DNA of 64,000 bases, from positions 62,001 to 126,000 of the forward strand of contig NZ_JAGKJI010000017.1 of NCBI RefSeq assembly GCF_020329485.1. Reading direction: 5' to 3'. The position numbers and the translations under genes are program-made. The DNA comes from Bradyrhizobium cenepequi. Lineage in GTDB: Bacteria; Pseudomonadota; Alphaproteobacteria; Rhizobiales; Xanthobacteraceae. A model generated the notes under the pieces. The model was given only the letters and a program-made list of their open reading frames with translations. It did not search any database and had not been told where the DNA came from. Positions 16,790 to 25,857 of this stretch are shown here, piece after piece (the first letter of the stretch is position 1; every line of letters starts with the position of its first letter).

Positions 16790-17176
16790 ATGAGAGGACG
16801 AGTGATGATGATTTTGGCGAGCGCAGTGCTCGCAGGCAGCCTGTTGGCTACTGGTGCCCAAGCCCGCGGCGGTGGTGGCGGCGGCGGTGGTCATGGCGGC
16901 GGCGGCTTTGGCGGCGGTCACATCGGCGGCTTTGGTGGCGGCCACATCGGTGGCTTTGGTGGCGGCCGCGTCGGCGGCTTTGGTGGCGGCCACATCGGTA
17001 GCTTTGGTGCCGGCCGCGTCGGCAGCTTTGGCGCAGGTGCCATCGCGCATGTCGGCCACGGCCGCTTTGGCGGCGAACGGCACCGCTTCGCCGGCGGCGG
17101 CTATTACGACTACGGACTCGGTTGTCCGTACTATCCATACCACACATACAACCATCCGTACTACTGCGACTACTGA
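16790..17176 (+). CDS. Glycine-rich secreted repeat protein
   Basis: 128 residues. A signal peptide ends near TGAQARG (residue 26). The mature part is mostly an 8-residue repeat of the form GGFGGGHI or GGFGGGRV, alternating His-Ile and Arg-Val, followed by an aromatic, Cys-poor tail rich in Tyr and Pro (GGYYDYGLGCPYYPYHTYNH). Such proteins are abundant in Bradyrhizobium relatives and are often misnamed sulfur-globule proteins. Function is unknown; the His/Gly/Tyr content suggests a cell-surface or metal-binding structural role, which is inference. AAAGGAG precedes the ATG. Confidence 0.8.
   Translation: MRGRVMMILASAVLAGSLLATGAQARGGGGGGGGHGGGGFGGGHIGGFGGGHIGGFGGGRVGGFGGGHIGSFGAGRVGSFGAGAIAHVGHGRFGGERHRFAGGGYYDYGLGCPYYPYHTYNHPYYCDY
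16903..17038 (+). repeat. 24-nt coding tandem repeats
   Basis: Imperfect 24-base units of the form GGCGGCTTTGGTGGCGGCCA(C)ATC encode the 8-residue glycine repeats. Units differ mainly at the two codons that give HI or RV and at a Gly/Ser codon. Confidence 0.75.
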
Positions 17177-17383
17177 ACGGATAGGCCGATCCGGAAACCT
17201 CGAACGCGCGGCTTCAACGGGCTCACCTCGAGAATTGGCGAAAAACAGAACGCCAGCTCTGCCGGGTGAGCCGAACTGAATGCCGCGCGCCATTGCCGAA
17301 GCGAATCAAAGCGGCGCTGCTACAGAGGCCCGCGAGCGGCCGCTTTCGTGCAGTAAGGAAGTTTTTGAAAGCGCGCCCAATGT

Positions 17384-17446
17384 TTGAATTCGAATTTAAT
17401 GTCCTAAACGTCAATTTAATAGGCCGTCCGCGCGCTACGCCTATCA
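17384..17446 (+). promoter_or_regulatory. Tandem dyads upstream of the rpoH paralogue
   Basis: Two dyads 20 bp apart: TTGAA-TTCGAA-TTTAA (17384-17399) and CTAAA-CGTCAA-TTTAA (17404-17419). After the second, CTATCA at 17441-17446 stands exactly 20 nt past TTTAAT. The sigma-factor ATG is at 17510. Confidence 0.6.
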
Positions 17447-17509
17447 TCTGGTGATCCGCTCGACTTTCAGTGGCGGACGATATCCAGCCTGCACGACGGA
17501 GCGACTGAT

Positions 17510-18418
17510 ATGAGCATTGAGGGACAATTCGCAGGCTTCACAGTTCGAACACGGCGCGAACCAGCGTTCGCTAGAAGCGGGCGCGGCAGAAGTTACCTCG
17601 ACGGCATCAGGCGTTTCGCGATGCTGGAAAGACACGAGGAATACAACCTCGCCAAACGTTGGCGCGAACACGGCGACCGTGATGCTGCGAATCAGCTCGT
17701 TACAAGTCATCTGCGTCTCGCCGTCAAGATCGCCATGGGTTACCGCGGCTACGGTTTGCCCGTTTCGGAAATTATCGCTGAAGGGAACGTTGGCCTGATG
17801 CAGGCCGTGAACCGCTTTGAACCTGAAAAAGGCTTTCGCTTTGCCACCTACGCGATGTGGTGGATCAGGGCTTCCATACACGATTACATCCTGCGTTCGT
17901 GGTCACTTGTGAAGATTGGCACCACCGCGAACCAAAAGAAGCTGTTCTTCAAGCTACGATCCGCGAAAAGCAGGATCGCCGCATTGGAAAGCGGCGACCT
18001 GCACCCCGACCAGGTGGCACTGATCGCAAAGGACCTTGATGTCACGAGCCAGGACGTCGTCGACATGAATCGACGGCTCGGCGGTGATAAATCGATCAAT
18101 GCTCCGATGCACAGTAACGGTGAAACCGGCGAATGGCAGGATCATCTCGTTGATCAATCTCTCTCGCCGGAAGCCATCGTGGTCGAACAGGACGAGAAGG
18201 AGCGCCGGCTCAAGGCTTTGACCGCCGCAATCGATGTGCTGGACCACCGCGAGCGCCGCGTCTTCGAGGCGCGACGTTTGGCCGACGAACCAATGACACT
18301 TGAGGACCTGGCGGCGAACTTCAATGTCTCCCGCGAACGCATACGGCAGATCGAGGCGCGCGCGTTCGAAAAGGTGCGAAAAGCGGCCAAGAATCTCGCC
18401 TTGCAGGCACCGGCGTAG
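17510..18418 (+). CDS. rpoH: RpoH-type (sigma-32) alternative sigma factor
   Basis: 302 residues. Region 2 is complete (HLRLAVKIAMGYRGYGLPVSE, GLMQAVNRFEPEKGFRFATYAMWWIRASI). The RpoH box follows as QKKLFFKLRSAK, which separates this from RpoD and RpoS. Region 4 ends with FNVSRERIRQIEARAFEKVR, the -35-binding helix-turn-helix. It would redirect RNA polymerase to heat-shock or oxidative-stress genes. Alphaproteobacteria often carry two or three rpoH copies with split roles; its place among catalase and redox genes suggests an oxidative-stress copy. It has its own tandem dyad promoter. Confidence 0.93.
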   Translation: MSIEGQFAGFTVRTRREPAFARSGRGRSYLDGIRRFAMLERHEEYNLAKRWREHGDRDAANQLVTSHLRLAVKIAMGYRGYGLPVSEIIAEGNVGLMQAVNRFEPEKGFRFATYAMWWIRASIHDYILRSWSLVKIGTTANQKKLFFKLRSAKSRIAALESGDLHPDQVALIAKDLDVTSQDVVDMNRRLGGDKSINAPMHSNGETGEWQDHLVDQSLSPEAIVVEQDEKERRLKALTAAIDVLDHRERRVFEARRLADEPMTLEDLAANFNVSRERIRQIEARAFEKVRKAAKNLALQAPA

Positions 18419-18445
18419 GTTCAGCAGGCTTGGGCGGGCTGAACC
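18418..18445 (+). terminator. Hairpin after the rpoH paralogue
   Basis: Perfect 8-bp stem GGTTCAGC / GCTGAACC with a 12-base loop begins on the last base of the stop codon. There is no long T-run after it, so termination is probable but not certain. Confidence 0.45.
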
Positions 18446-18501
18446 AGGTTCCGACCCGCCCTTTAAATTCCCGTCGCTAATCCGCAGATCAGCCCGCTCC
18501 C

Positions 18502-19087
18502 TTAGAGCATTGCACTGGTCAGATCCCTTGAGATTGATGCCCGCACGTCCGCGCGCGTGCCCTCCACGTCCGGCTTTCGCGAAGCGCGGATCAAAACCGG
18601 AGTCGACTTGTAGGACGGCGTTCCGGATTTAGCGTCGTAATGATCGAGCGCAACCAGGACATTCGCCTCCGGATAATACGTCGCGATCGAACCCTGCGCG
18701 ATATTGTAGGCGACAGCCGTCAGGTTGCGCATGATCCGCTCGCCAGCTTTCGATCTGGTATCGGACACGACGGTGATATCGACGGGATCGCCATGCTTCA
18801 AGCCGCAGCTGGCGAGGTCGCTCTCATTGACGAACACAACGTTGCGCCGCCCCGTAATTCCACGATAGCGATCATTCATGCCGTAGATCGTCGTGTTGTA
18901 CTGATCGTGACTTCTGATCGTTGCGAGCGTGAGGGCTTCACGATCCGGCACGCAGGGATCCTCATCTATCCCGGGATAAACGATGAAATTGGCCTTCTTC
19001 GTCGGCGTCCGCCACCGCTTTCAGAGCGCCCCACCCCGCCGCAGCTCCCTCGTATTCGTGGACGCCTACGACACCATCGTCGCTCAT
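18502..19087 (-). pseudogene. Formate-dehydrogenase-like (YdeP/FdhF-type) molybdoenzyme relic, internally deleted
   Basis: The first 27 codons from the ATG at 19087 read MSDDGVVGVHEYEGAAAGWG then ALKAVAD, which is the normal amino terminus of YdeP-type molybdopterin oxidoreductases, with GGAGAG upstream. Immediately after, in another frame, comes the C-terminal domain: RWRTPTKKANFIVYPG, then ALTLATIRSHDQYNTTIYG, GRRNVVFVNESDLASCGL and YYPEANVLVALDHYD to the stop at 18502. Family members are about 750-780 residues, so roughly 550-600 central residues, including the active site, are gone. Start and end survive around a deletion. Confidence 0.85.
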
Positions 19088-19194
19088 TGTGCTCTCCATA
19101 ATCGCGGTGATGTATGGCCGAAAGACCATTTCGGTGTCGGAACGACGTTTCCATCTGAGATCATGAACGTCGCCATCGAGCGCGATATGCTCAA

Positions 19195-19210
19195 CTAAAA
19201 AAAGATTTAG
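19195..19210. promoter_or_regulatory. Perfect dyad without -10 box
   Basis: CTAAA-AAAAGA-TTTAG, a perfect 5-6-5 dyad, lies 108 bp upstream of the dead molybdoenzyme start (minus strand) and 210 bp upstream of the secreted protein (plus strand). No CTA box at the usual distance on either side; it may be the relic of the dead gene's control site. Confidence 0.4.
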
Positions 19211-19274
19211 CGTTGGGAAAGTTGCTCAGTCGCGCCAGTCATCGGCGCCAGCTAGAGCGGATCTGCGTCAGAGA

Positions 19275-19290
19275 ATAAACGCATTTTTAA
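19275..19290 (+). promoter_or_regulatory. Dyad element upstream of the low-complexity secreted protein
   Basis: ATAAA-CGCATT-TTTAA followed by TTG, 130 bp before the ATG at 19420. Weaker than the best copies and without a clear CTA box. Confidence 0.35.
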
Positions 19291-19419
19291 TTGCACCGAT
19301 CGGGACGCCAGCCATTTACTGGTCGAAGCCTAAAACCGGCAGCGGCTTGCGGAAAGGTGCTCGCTTCCGATGCCGACAGCTCTCGCCGCGACGTCGCGGG
19401 TTTCGACAGGGGAATGACA

Positions 19420-20220
19420 ATGAGATTCGCGTTGATTGCTGCAGTGCTTCCGGCGCTCTTTGCCTGCAACGGCGCCATCGCACAGGTTGGTGCATTGCCG
19501 ACGACGCCCACACTTGGCGCGACCTCGCCGCTTGGACAGGGCCCCGGTACGTCAGTCGGACCGACCGGAATCCCGCTTGGGTCCACCGAGATCATCTCGG
19601 GGGGACTTAGTCCAGCGCCCACCGGCGTGACCGGCACAATTACAATACCGAGCACGAGCAGCGGCACTGCATGCACGACCGTGGGAACCTCACCATCAAC
19701 AATGTTCGGATCCACTACGAGTTTCGATGGCGGCGGAATGGGAATGGGCGTTGGAAGCGGAACGCCTGCCACTGCGGGAACGGCCGGCGGGGCAACGTCA
19801 AGCAGCACGGCGATGTCCGGATCGTCAGCGTCATCGGGGATCTCGAACTCTTCCGGACCCTTGAGCACGTCGGCAGTGTCGACCACCTCAGGAACGTTGG
19901 GCACGGCGGGAATGTCGGGAATGTGCGGCTCCGGCTCAAGCAGCGTGGCCTCATCGTCGACCCCAACATCAACGTCGCCGACCGCGCCTGGTGGCGTCAA
20001 TCGAACCGGAATTCCGTTTGGTTCGACCGAGATCAGCAACCTTGGGGTCAGTGGCACGCCGGCGGTGCCATTGCCGACCATCTCGCCAACGCTCGGTATC
20101 GCCGGAACTTCTGCTCCGGCGGTGCCGCCGGTGCCCACGGTTACATCTCCGTCCACGGCTTCATCCTCCACGACAGGCACAAGCAGCTTCCAGTGTCTCA
20201 GCACAGGTACCGGCTGCTGA
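19420..20220 (+). CDS. Ser/Thr/Gly/Pro-rich low-complexity secreted protein
   Basis: 266 residues from the second of two near ATGs, which has AGGGGA at good distance. Signal peptide FALIAAVLPALFACNGAIAQ. The mature part is nearly all Ser, Thr, Gly, Pro, Ala and Val, and contains a repeated motif TGIPLGSTEIISGGLSP / TGIPFGSTEISNLGVSG in its N- and C-terminal parts. It ends in TGTGC. No enzyme domain. It lies 28 bp upstream of the RND efflux adaptor and is probably co-transcribed. Similar composition and a final Cys occur in the protein at 54222-54668. Function unknown. Confidence 0.72.
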   Translation: MRFALIAAVLPALFACNGAIAQVGALPTTPTLGATSPLGQGPGTSVGPTGIPLGSTEIISGGLSPAPTGVTGTITIPSTSSGTACTTVGTSPSTMFGSTTSFDGGGMGMGVGSGTPATAGTAGGATSSSTAMSGSSASSGISNSSGPLSTSAVSTTSGTLGTAGMSGMCGSGSSSVASSSTPTSTSPTAPGGVNRTGIPFGSTEISNLGVSGTPAVPLPTISPTLGIAGTSAPAVPPVPTVTSPSTASSSTTGTSSFQCLSTGTGC

Positions 20221-20248
20221 ACAGTCTTGTGTCTCAACGAGGAGCATC

Positions 20249-21427
20249 ATGAAACGCAAAATCCTTGTGTCGTGCTTGCTGACTGCCGTTTGTGCGGCCG
20301 GCGGCCTGCTGTACTCCATACATTCTCATCCCTTCGAGAAGGCGGATGCCTCGCCCGCTCCACCGACGGTGCCGATCGTCGCCACGACGGTCGCGCAGCA
20401 TGACGTGCCGATCTATCTTACGGGCGTCGGTACGGTGATCGCGTACAACACCGATGTCGTGCGCGCCCAGATCCAGGGGCAGATCATCAGCATCAACTTC
20501 ACCGAAGGCCAAACCGTGCATGCAGGCGACCTGCTCGCGCAGATCGACCCACGCCCCTACCAGGCCCTGGTTGATCAGTACACGGGCAATCTGGACCGCG
20601 ATCAGGCGCAACTGGTAAATGCCCAGGCCAATCTCACCCGCTACACGACGCTGGGCGAGAAAGGCTGGGCAACTCCGCAATTGCTCGAAACACAAAAGGC
20701 GCAAGTCGGTCAGCTGAAGGCGGCCATCAAGGCCGATCAGGCGCTGATCGACGCTGCGAAGGTGCAGCTTAGCTTCACACGCCTGACGTCGCCGATCGAT
20801 GGCGTGGTCGGGATTCGTCAGATCGACGTCGGCAACATCATCAGTCCGTCGACTGCAAACGGCCTCGTCGTCGTCACGCAGCTCGACCCGATTTCGCTGA
20901 TCTTCACGTTACCGGAGACGGTCCTGCCGCAAATCCAACAGCAACAGCAACAAACCAAAACGGCGCTCCCGGTTCTCGCCTACAGCCAAGACAATTCAGT
21001 CAAACTGGATCAGGGCGTGCTCGGACTCGTCAACAATGAGATTCTTCAGACTACCGGCTCAATCCAGCTCAAGGCGAATTTTTCCAACAAGTCGCGCCGG
21101 CTCTGGCCTGGCCAACTCGTCAACGCGCGACTGCTGGTCGACACGCGGCACAACGGCCTGACCATTCCCGCGGGCGTCGTGCAGCAAGGCCCGACCGGCC
21201 CCTACGCCTACGTGGTCAATCCGGACAACACCGCCGCAGTTCGCCAAATCAAGGTCGCGCAAATCAGCGACGGACAGGCGCTGATTGATTCCGGCCTGCA
21301 GGCAAACGAGCAGGTCGTGGTCGATGGGCAGTACAAGCTGCAGCCGGGGGCGCATGTCACGATGCTGCACGGCAAGGCAGCACAGGAAGAAGCCGCACAG
21401 GACGCCCTGCAGGCGCCCATCCCATGA
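20249..21427 (+). CDS. RND efflux periplasmic adaptor (membrane fusion protein)
   Basis: 392 residues from the ATG at 20249, directly after GAGGAGC. Inner-membrane anchor LVSCLLTAVCAAGGLLYS, then the lipoyl halves (TGVGTVIAYNTDVVRAQIQG and LSFTRLTSPIDGVVGIRQID), an alpha-helical hairpin between them, and a beta-barrel with WPGQLVNARLLVDTR. It links the inner-membrane pump to an outer-membrane channel. It resembles MdtA-type adaptors. No TolC-like gene follows, so a channel encoded elsewhere must be used. Confidence 0.93.
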   Translation: MKRKILVSCLLTAVCAAGGLLYSIHSHPFEKADASPAPPTVPIVATTVAQHDVPIYLTGVGTVIAYNTDVVRAQIQGQIISINFTEGQTVHAGDLLAQIDPRPYQALVDQYTGNLDRDQAQLVNAQANLTRYTTLGEKGWATPQLLETQKAQVGQLKAAIKADQALIDAAKVQLSFTRLTSPIDGVVGIRQIDVGNIISPSTANGLVVVTQLDPISLIFTLPETVLPQIQQQQQQTKTALPVLAYSQDNSVKLDQGVLGLVNNEILQTTGSIQLKANFSNKSRRLWPGQLVNARLLVDTRHNGLTIPAGVVQQGPTGPYAYVVNPDNTAAVRQIKVAQISDGQALIDSGLQANEQVVVDGQYKLQPGAHVTMLHGKAAQEEAAQDALQAPIP

Positions 21428-24400
21428 ACATTTCCGCACCCTTTATCTATCGGCCGATCGCGACCGCGCTGCTGATGGTCGCCCTGTTGGTGGGCGGTCT
21501 GGTCGCCTATCCGCTGTTGCCGGTCGCGTCGCTGCCGAACGTCAACTACCCGACGCTCACTGTCACCGCGCAGCTCCCGGGCGCCGATCCGCAGACCATG
21601 GCCTCCACCGTAGCTTCGCCGCTCGAACTGCAATTCGGGGAAATCCCGGGTCTCACCCAGATGACGTCCGCCAGCGCGCTCGGCTACACCCAGATCACCC
21701 TGCAGTTCGAGCTGAATCGCCAGATCGACGGCGCGGTCAGCGACACGCTGTCGGCCATCAACGCCGCCAATGCGTACCTGCCGGCGGGCCTGCCCTATCC
21801 GCCACTGATCCGCAAGGTTAACCCGGCGGAGACGCCGATTTTAGTTCTGGGCATCACCTCGGACAGCCTGCCGCTGACCGTTGTCGACGCCTACGCGCAA
21901 AATATTCTGCTGCAAAAGATCTCGCAGGTATCCGGCGTCGGCCTCGTCGGCGTCGGAGGTACACAGCAGCCGACCGTCCGCGTCCAGGTCGATCCGGAGG
22001 CACTGGCAGCTCGCGGCATCAACCTCGAGGACGTGCGAACGGTGCTTGGGCAAGCGAACGTCGACCTCCCCAAGGGTACGCTCAACAGCCCGCGCCAGAC
22101 CTATACGCTGAACACCAATGATCAGCTGTTCAAACCCGACCAATACGCTGACCTCGTCATCGCCTATCGCAACGGATCGCCGGTCCGCATCCGCGATATC
22201 GGCCGCGCCGTCAGCGCGGGAGAAAATGAGTTGATCGCCGGCTGGTACAACAACAAGCGGGCGATCATTCTGGCGATCCAGCGTCAGCCCGGCGCCAACG
22301 TTATCGAAACGGTGAGTCGGATCAAGGCGATGATGCCTGTGCTTCAAGCCTCGATCCCGGCTGCCGTCAAGGTAAATGTCATTTCCGATCGTACCCAGAC
22401 CATCCGCGCATCGGTCGCCGACGTGCAGTTTACCCTGCTGCTGACCGTTGCACTGGTCGTCATGGTCATCTTCATATTCCTGCGCAATCTCTGGGCGACC
22501 ATTATCCCGGCTGTCACCGTGCCGTTGTCATTGATCGGCACTTTCGCGGTTCTCTACGAAATGGGCTACAGCCTGGACAACCTTTCGCTCATGGCCCTGT
22601 CCATCGCAGTCGGATTCGTGGTCGACGACGCCGTCGTCGAGATCGAGAACATCACACGACATATAGAGGATGGCATGTCGCCGTATGACGCGGCGCTCAA
22701 GGGGTCCGGCGAGATCGGCTTCACCGTCATGGCGATCACGTTCTCGCTGATTGCGGTGTTTATTCCATTGTTCTTGATGGGCGGCTATGTCGGCCTGCTG
22801 TTCCGCGAGTTCGCGATCACCGTGAGCGTCGCGCTCGTTCTGTCGCTGATCATCTCGCGGACGCTCACGCCGATGATGTGCGCTTATCTGCTCAAGCCTG
22901 AAAGCAAGGAGCACGGGTGGCTCTACCGGATGTCGGAGCGCGGCTTTGACGGTCTGCTCTACGCATATGAGGGCGGCCTCAGGATCGTGCTGCGTCACCG
23001 CTTCACCACGCTGATGGTGATGCTGGGCACGATTGCGCTGACCGGTTACCTCTATGTTGTCATTCCAAAAGGCTTCTTCCCCCAACAGGATACCGGATTG
23101 ATCATCGGGCAGTCAGAGGCGGCACAGGACATTTCCTTCCAGGCGATGAAGGAGCGCCAGCAAGCCTTGCTCGACGCCATCATGAGGGATCCGGCCGTCG
23201 CGACTATCGGTTCGGCCGTCGGTGCCGGCGGCGGCAGCTACACACTTAACGATGGCCGCGTCTTCATTCAACTCAAGCCCGCCAACCAGCGTGAGCCGAT
23301 CGAGAAGGTGATCGCCAGGCTGCGGACCAACCTGGCCAAGATCCAGGGCATTACGCTCTACATGCAGGCGGCCCAGGACATAACGGTCGGGGCGCGGCTG
23401 AACAAGACCCAATTCCAGTACACGATGAACGACGCCGATCCCGGCGAGCTCAGCCATTGGGCGTCGCTGTTCCTTGACAAGTTCAAGTCGGTTCCCGGCA
23501 TCACCGACGTGGCCACCGACCAGCTCAGCTCCGGCCCACTGCTCGACATCACGATCAAACGCGAAGTCGCATCGAGCTACGGCATCCTGCCTTACACAAT
23601 CGACAATACGCTCGACGACGCCTTCGGCCAACGCATCGTGTCGACTATGTACACCACGCTCCAGCAATACCACGTCATTCTGGAAGTGAACCCGAAATTC
23701 CAGTACGGCCCCGAAGCGATCAACGGCATCTACGTCAAATCGTCGAGCGGGCAGCAGGTGCCCTTATCCACGCTGGTCGATTCAGTCGTGAAGGTCGCGC
23801 CCCTCGTGATCAACCACACCGGCCAGTTCCCGTCGGTGACGATCTCGTTCAATCTCGCGCCGGGCACCGCGATCGGCCAGGCGGTCAGCGCTATTCAGGC
23901 GGTCGAAAAGGAACTGCATCCGCCTCTCTCAGTGCAAACCAGCTTCCAGGGCAACGCGCAGGCTTTCGGTGCGTCCCTGAAGAGCACGCCGATCCTCATC
24001 CTCGCCTCGCTCTTCGTCATCTATATCATTCTCGGGGTACTCTACGAGAGCGTGATCCACCCGATCACCATTATCTCCACGCTGCCTTCGGCCGGCGTCG
24101 GCGCACTGCTGTTGCTGATGGCGGCTCACTATGATCTGAGCGTGATTGCAATCGTCGGCATCATACTGCTGATTGGCATCGTCAAGAAGAACGGCATCAT
24201 GCTGGTGGATTTCGCCTTGCAGGCCGAACAGAACGAGGGCCTCTCGACAGAGGAATCGATCTATCAGGCCTGCATCAAGCGCTTTCGTCCCATTCTCATG
24301 ACGACGATGGCGGCGCTGCTTGGCGCCGTGCCGATGATGGTGGGTACGGGAGTCGGCTCGGAGATTCGCCAGCCGCTCGGCTACGCCATCGTCGGCGGTC

Positions 24401-24534
24401 TGGCCCTGTCCCAGATTCTCACCCTCTATACGACGCCGGTCGTCTACATCTACCTCGACCGGCTGCAAACCAGGCTGTTCGGCGAAAAGAAGCGAGCGGA
24501 GACCGGACTGGCTGAGGCGACGCCTGCAGAATGA
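21424..24534 (+). CDS. RND multidrug efflux transporter, MdtB/MdtC-like
   Basis: 1036 residues, the usual size. Starts with the cytoplasmic NISAPFIYRPIATALLMVALL helix. The proton-relay Asp pair is in GFVVDDAVVEIENITRHIEDG (TM4), and TM10-12 features are present (LLIGIVKKNGIMLVDFALQ, MTTMAALLGAVPMMVG, GVGSEIRQPLGYAIVGG). It exports hydrophobic or amphiphilic compounds using the proton gradient. Its ATG overlaps the adaptor stop by 4 nt. A perfect 16-bp tandem duplication spans its stop codon. Confidence 0.95.
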   Translation: MNISAPFIYRPIATALLMVALLVGGLVAYPLLPVASLPNVNYPTLTVTAQLPGADPQTMASTVASPLELQFGEIPGLTQMTSASALGYTQITLQFELNRQIDGAVSDTLSAINAANAYLPAGLPYPPLIRKVNPAETPILVLGITSDSLPLTVVDAYAQNILLQKISQVSGVGLVGVGGTQQPTVRVQVDPEALAARGINLEDVRTVLGQANVDLPKGTLNSPRQTYTLNTNDQLFKPDQYADLVIAYRNGSPVRIRDIGRAVSAGENELIAGWYNNKRAIILAIQRQPGANVIETVSRIKAMMPVLQASIPAAVKVNVISDRTQTIRASVADVQFTLLLTVALVVMVIFIFLRNLWATIIPAVTVPLSLIGTFAVLYEMGYSLDNLSLMALSIAVGFVVDDAVVEIENITRHIEDGMSPYDAALKGSGEIGFTVMAITFSLIAVFIPLFLMGGYVGLLFREFAITVSVALVLSLIISRTLTPMMCAYLLKPESKEHGWLYRMSERGFDGLLYAYEGGLRIVLRHRFTTLMVMLGTIALTGYLYVVIPKGFFPQQDTGLIIGQSEAAQDISFQAMKERQQALLDAIMRDPAVATIGSAVGAGGGSYTLNDGRVFIQLKPANQREPIEKVIARLRTNLAKIQGITLYMQAAQDITVGARLNKTQFQYTMNDADPGELSHWASLFLDKFKSVPGITDVATDQLSSGPLLDITIKREVASSYGILPYTIDNTLDDAFGQRIVSTMYTTLQQYHVILEVNPKFQYGPEAINGIYVKSSSGQQVPLSTLVDSVVKVAPLVINHTGQFPSVTISFNLAPGTAIGQAVSAIQAVEKELHPPLSVQTSFQGNAQAFGASLKSTPILILASLFVIYIILGVLYESVIHPITIISTLPSAGVGALLLLMAAHYDLSVIAIVGIILLIGIVKKNGIMLVDFALQAEQNEGLSTEESIYQACIKRFRPILMTTMAALLGAVPMMVGTGVGSEIRQPLGYAIVGGLALSQILTLYTTPVVYIYLDRLQTRLFGEKKRAETGLAEATPAE

Positions 24535-24550
24535 GACGCCTGCAGAATGA
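24519..24550 (+). repeat. Perfect 16-bp tandem repeat over a stop codon
   Basis: GACGCCTGCAGAATGA occurs twice head to tail (24519-24534 and 24535-24550). The first copy ends with the stop codon of the RND transporter, so the second lies outside the gene. It looks like recent replication slippage. Confidence 0.9.
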
Positions 24551-24614
24551 AACGTGTCTCGACCGGCCCCGCTCCATCGCTTCGACAATTGCGCGCGCCC
24601 TGCAACGCGGATCA

Positions 24615-24657
24615 CTAAACTCCAATTTAGTGGTCCTCCAATTGTCCGTCGCTTAGC
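24615..24657 (+). promoter_or_regulatory. Dyad promoter for the single-cupin gene
   Basis: CTAAA-CTCCAA-TTTAG (24615-24630), then TGG. CTTAGC starts at 24652, exactly 20 nt after TTTAGT. The cupin ATG is at 24693. Confidence 0.6.
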
Positions 24658-24692
24658 TTTCCAACTGATGATCCAAATTGATCCAGGACGCC

Positions 24693-25094
24693 ATGAATTC
24701 TTCTGCAATTCGCATCGTCAGCCCCGCTGAATTCGATCAAGGAACCGCGCAGACGCCGGGCTCCGAACGTCGCGCCGCGATCGCACCGGCACTTGGCATT
24801 GCGTCGGCCATCTGGGGCGGCCTGTTCGAAGTAGAGCCGGGATCGCGGACGGGAATTCATCATCACGGAGAGCAGGAAACGATCGCCTACGTACTCTCGG
24901 GAGTCTGCGAAATTCGTTGGGGCATAAGTGGAGAATCAGTTGCGCGCGCCGAGGCCGGCGATTTCATTCATGTTCCCGCCTTTCTGCCCCACATGGAAAT
25001 CAACCCCTCGAAATTCGAACCATTTCGATGGGTGGTCGTGCGCAGCACCGCGACACCCATCGTCGTCAACCTTCCGGACGACGCCTGGCCGTGA
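24693..25094 (+). CDS. Single-domain cupin protein
   Basis: 133 residues starting at the ATG that has AGGA eight bases upstream. Metal-binding cupin motif 1 is GIHHHGEQETIAYVLSG (two or three His plus Glu) and motif 2 lies in AGDFIHVPAFLPHMEIN. The small cytoplasmic beta-barrel probably binds a metal; substrate unknown. It precedes the paoABC operon by 93 bp on the same strand, so it may be a metabolite-handling or sensing partner of that system. Confidence 0.8.
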   Translation: MNSSAIRIVSPAEFDQGTAQTPGSERRAAIAPALGIASAIWGGLFEVEPGSRTGIHHHGEQETIAYVLSGVCEIRWGISGESVARAEAGDFIHVPAFLPHMEINPSKFEPFRWVVVRSTATPIVVNLPDDAWP

Positions 25095-25187
25095 GCGGGT
25101 GTCTTCCTGCTGAAAGCAGGGCGGCACCGGACCGTAAGCCCGATGCCTTCCTGCAACTAGCCTTGACTTTGCGAACATGGAGCAATC

Positions 25188-25856
25188 ATGGACGACCACG
25201 AATCCAATAGAGAACCGGATGCACCAATTCGATTTGAGGTTACCCGCCGCACCGTCATCGAGGCCGGAACTACCGCGATGTTGTTGACCGCGCTTCCGCG
25301 CGCCGCTATCGCCGCCGGTTCCGTCAACAACAATGAGCCGGCCCCGCCTCCCGTGAGCGTCGCACTTCAGATCAACGGCCGTCCGCATTCGCTGACGCTT
25401 GATCCCCGAACGACACTGCTCGATGCCTTGCGGGAACACCTCGCGCTGACCGGATCGAAAAAGGGGTGCGATCACGGCCAATGCGGTGCGTGCACGGTGC
25501 TGATTGAAGGACGCCGCATCAATTCCTGCCTGACGCTTGCTATGATGCATGATGGCCAATCGGTCACCACGATCGAGGGGCTCGTGCAAGGCAAGAATTT
25601 GCATCCATTGCAGACAGCCTTCGTCGAGCATGACGGTTTCCAGTGCGGTTACTGCACTTCCGGCCAGATCTGCTCGGCCATCGGAATGCTGGCCGAAAGC
25701 CGGTCGGGCATGCCGAGCTACGTGACCGAGGACTTGACGAAGTCTGCCGCTGAACTCACCGATGCGGAAATCCGCGAGAGAATGAGCGGCAACATCTGTC
25801 GCTGCGCAGCCTATCCCAACATCGTGGCGGCCATCAAACAAGCTTCAGGACTCTGA
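25188..25856 (+). CDS. paoA: Periplasmic aldehyde oxidoreductase, 2Fe-2S subunit
   Basis: 222 residues. Tat-type leader (VTRRTVIEAGTTAMLLTA), as in E. coli PaoA (YagT). Two 2Fe-2S clusters: the plant-ferredoxin set GCDHGQCGACTVLIEGRRINSC and the alpha-helical set QCGYCTSGQICSA with GNICRCAAYPNIV. It carries electrons from the molybdenum centre to the FAD subunit or onward. First gene of a tightly packed four-gene operon. Confidence 0.93.
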   Translation: MDDHESNREPDAPIRFEVTRRTVIEAGTTAMLLTALPRAAIAAGSVNNNEPAPPPVSVALQINGRPHSLTLDPRTTLLDALREHLALTGSKKGCDHGQCGACTVLIEGRRINSCLTLAMMHDGQSVTTIEGLVQGKNLHPLQTAFVEHDGFQCGYCTSGQICSAIGMLAESRSGMPSYVTEDLTKSAAELTDAEIRERMSGNICRCAAYPNIVAAIKQASGL

Positions 25857-25857
25857 C

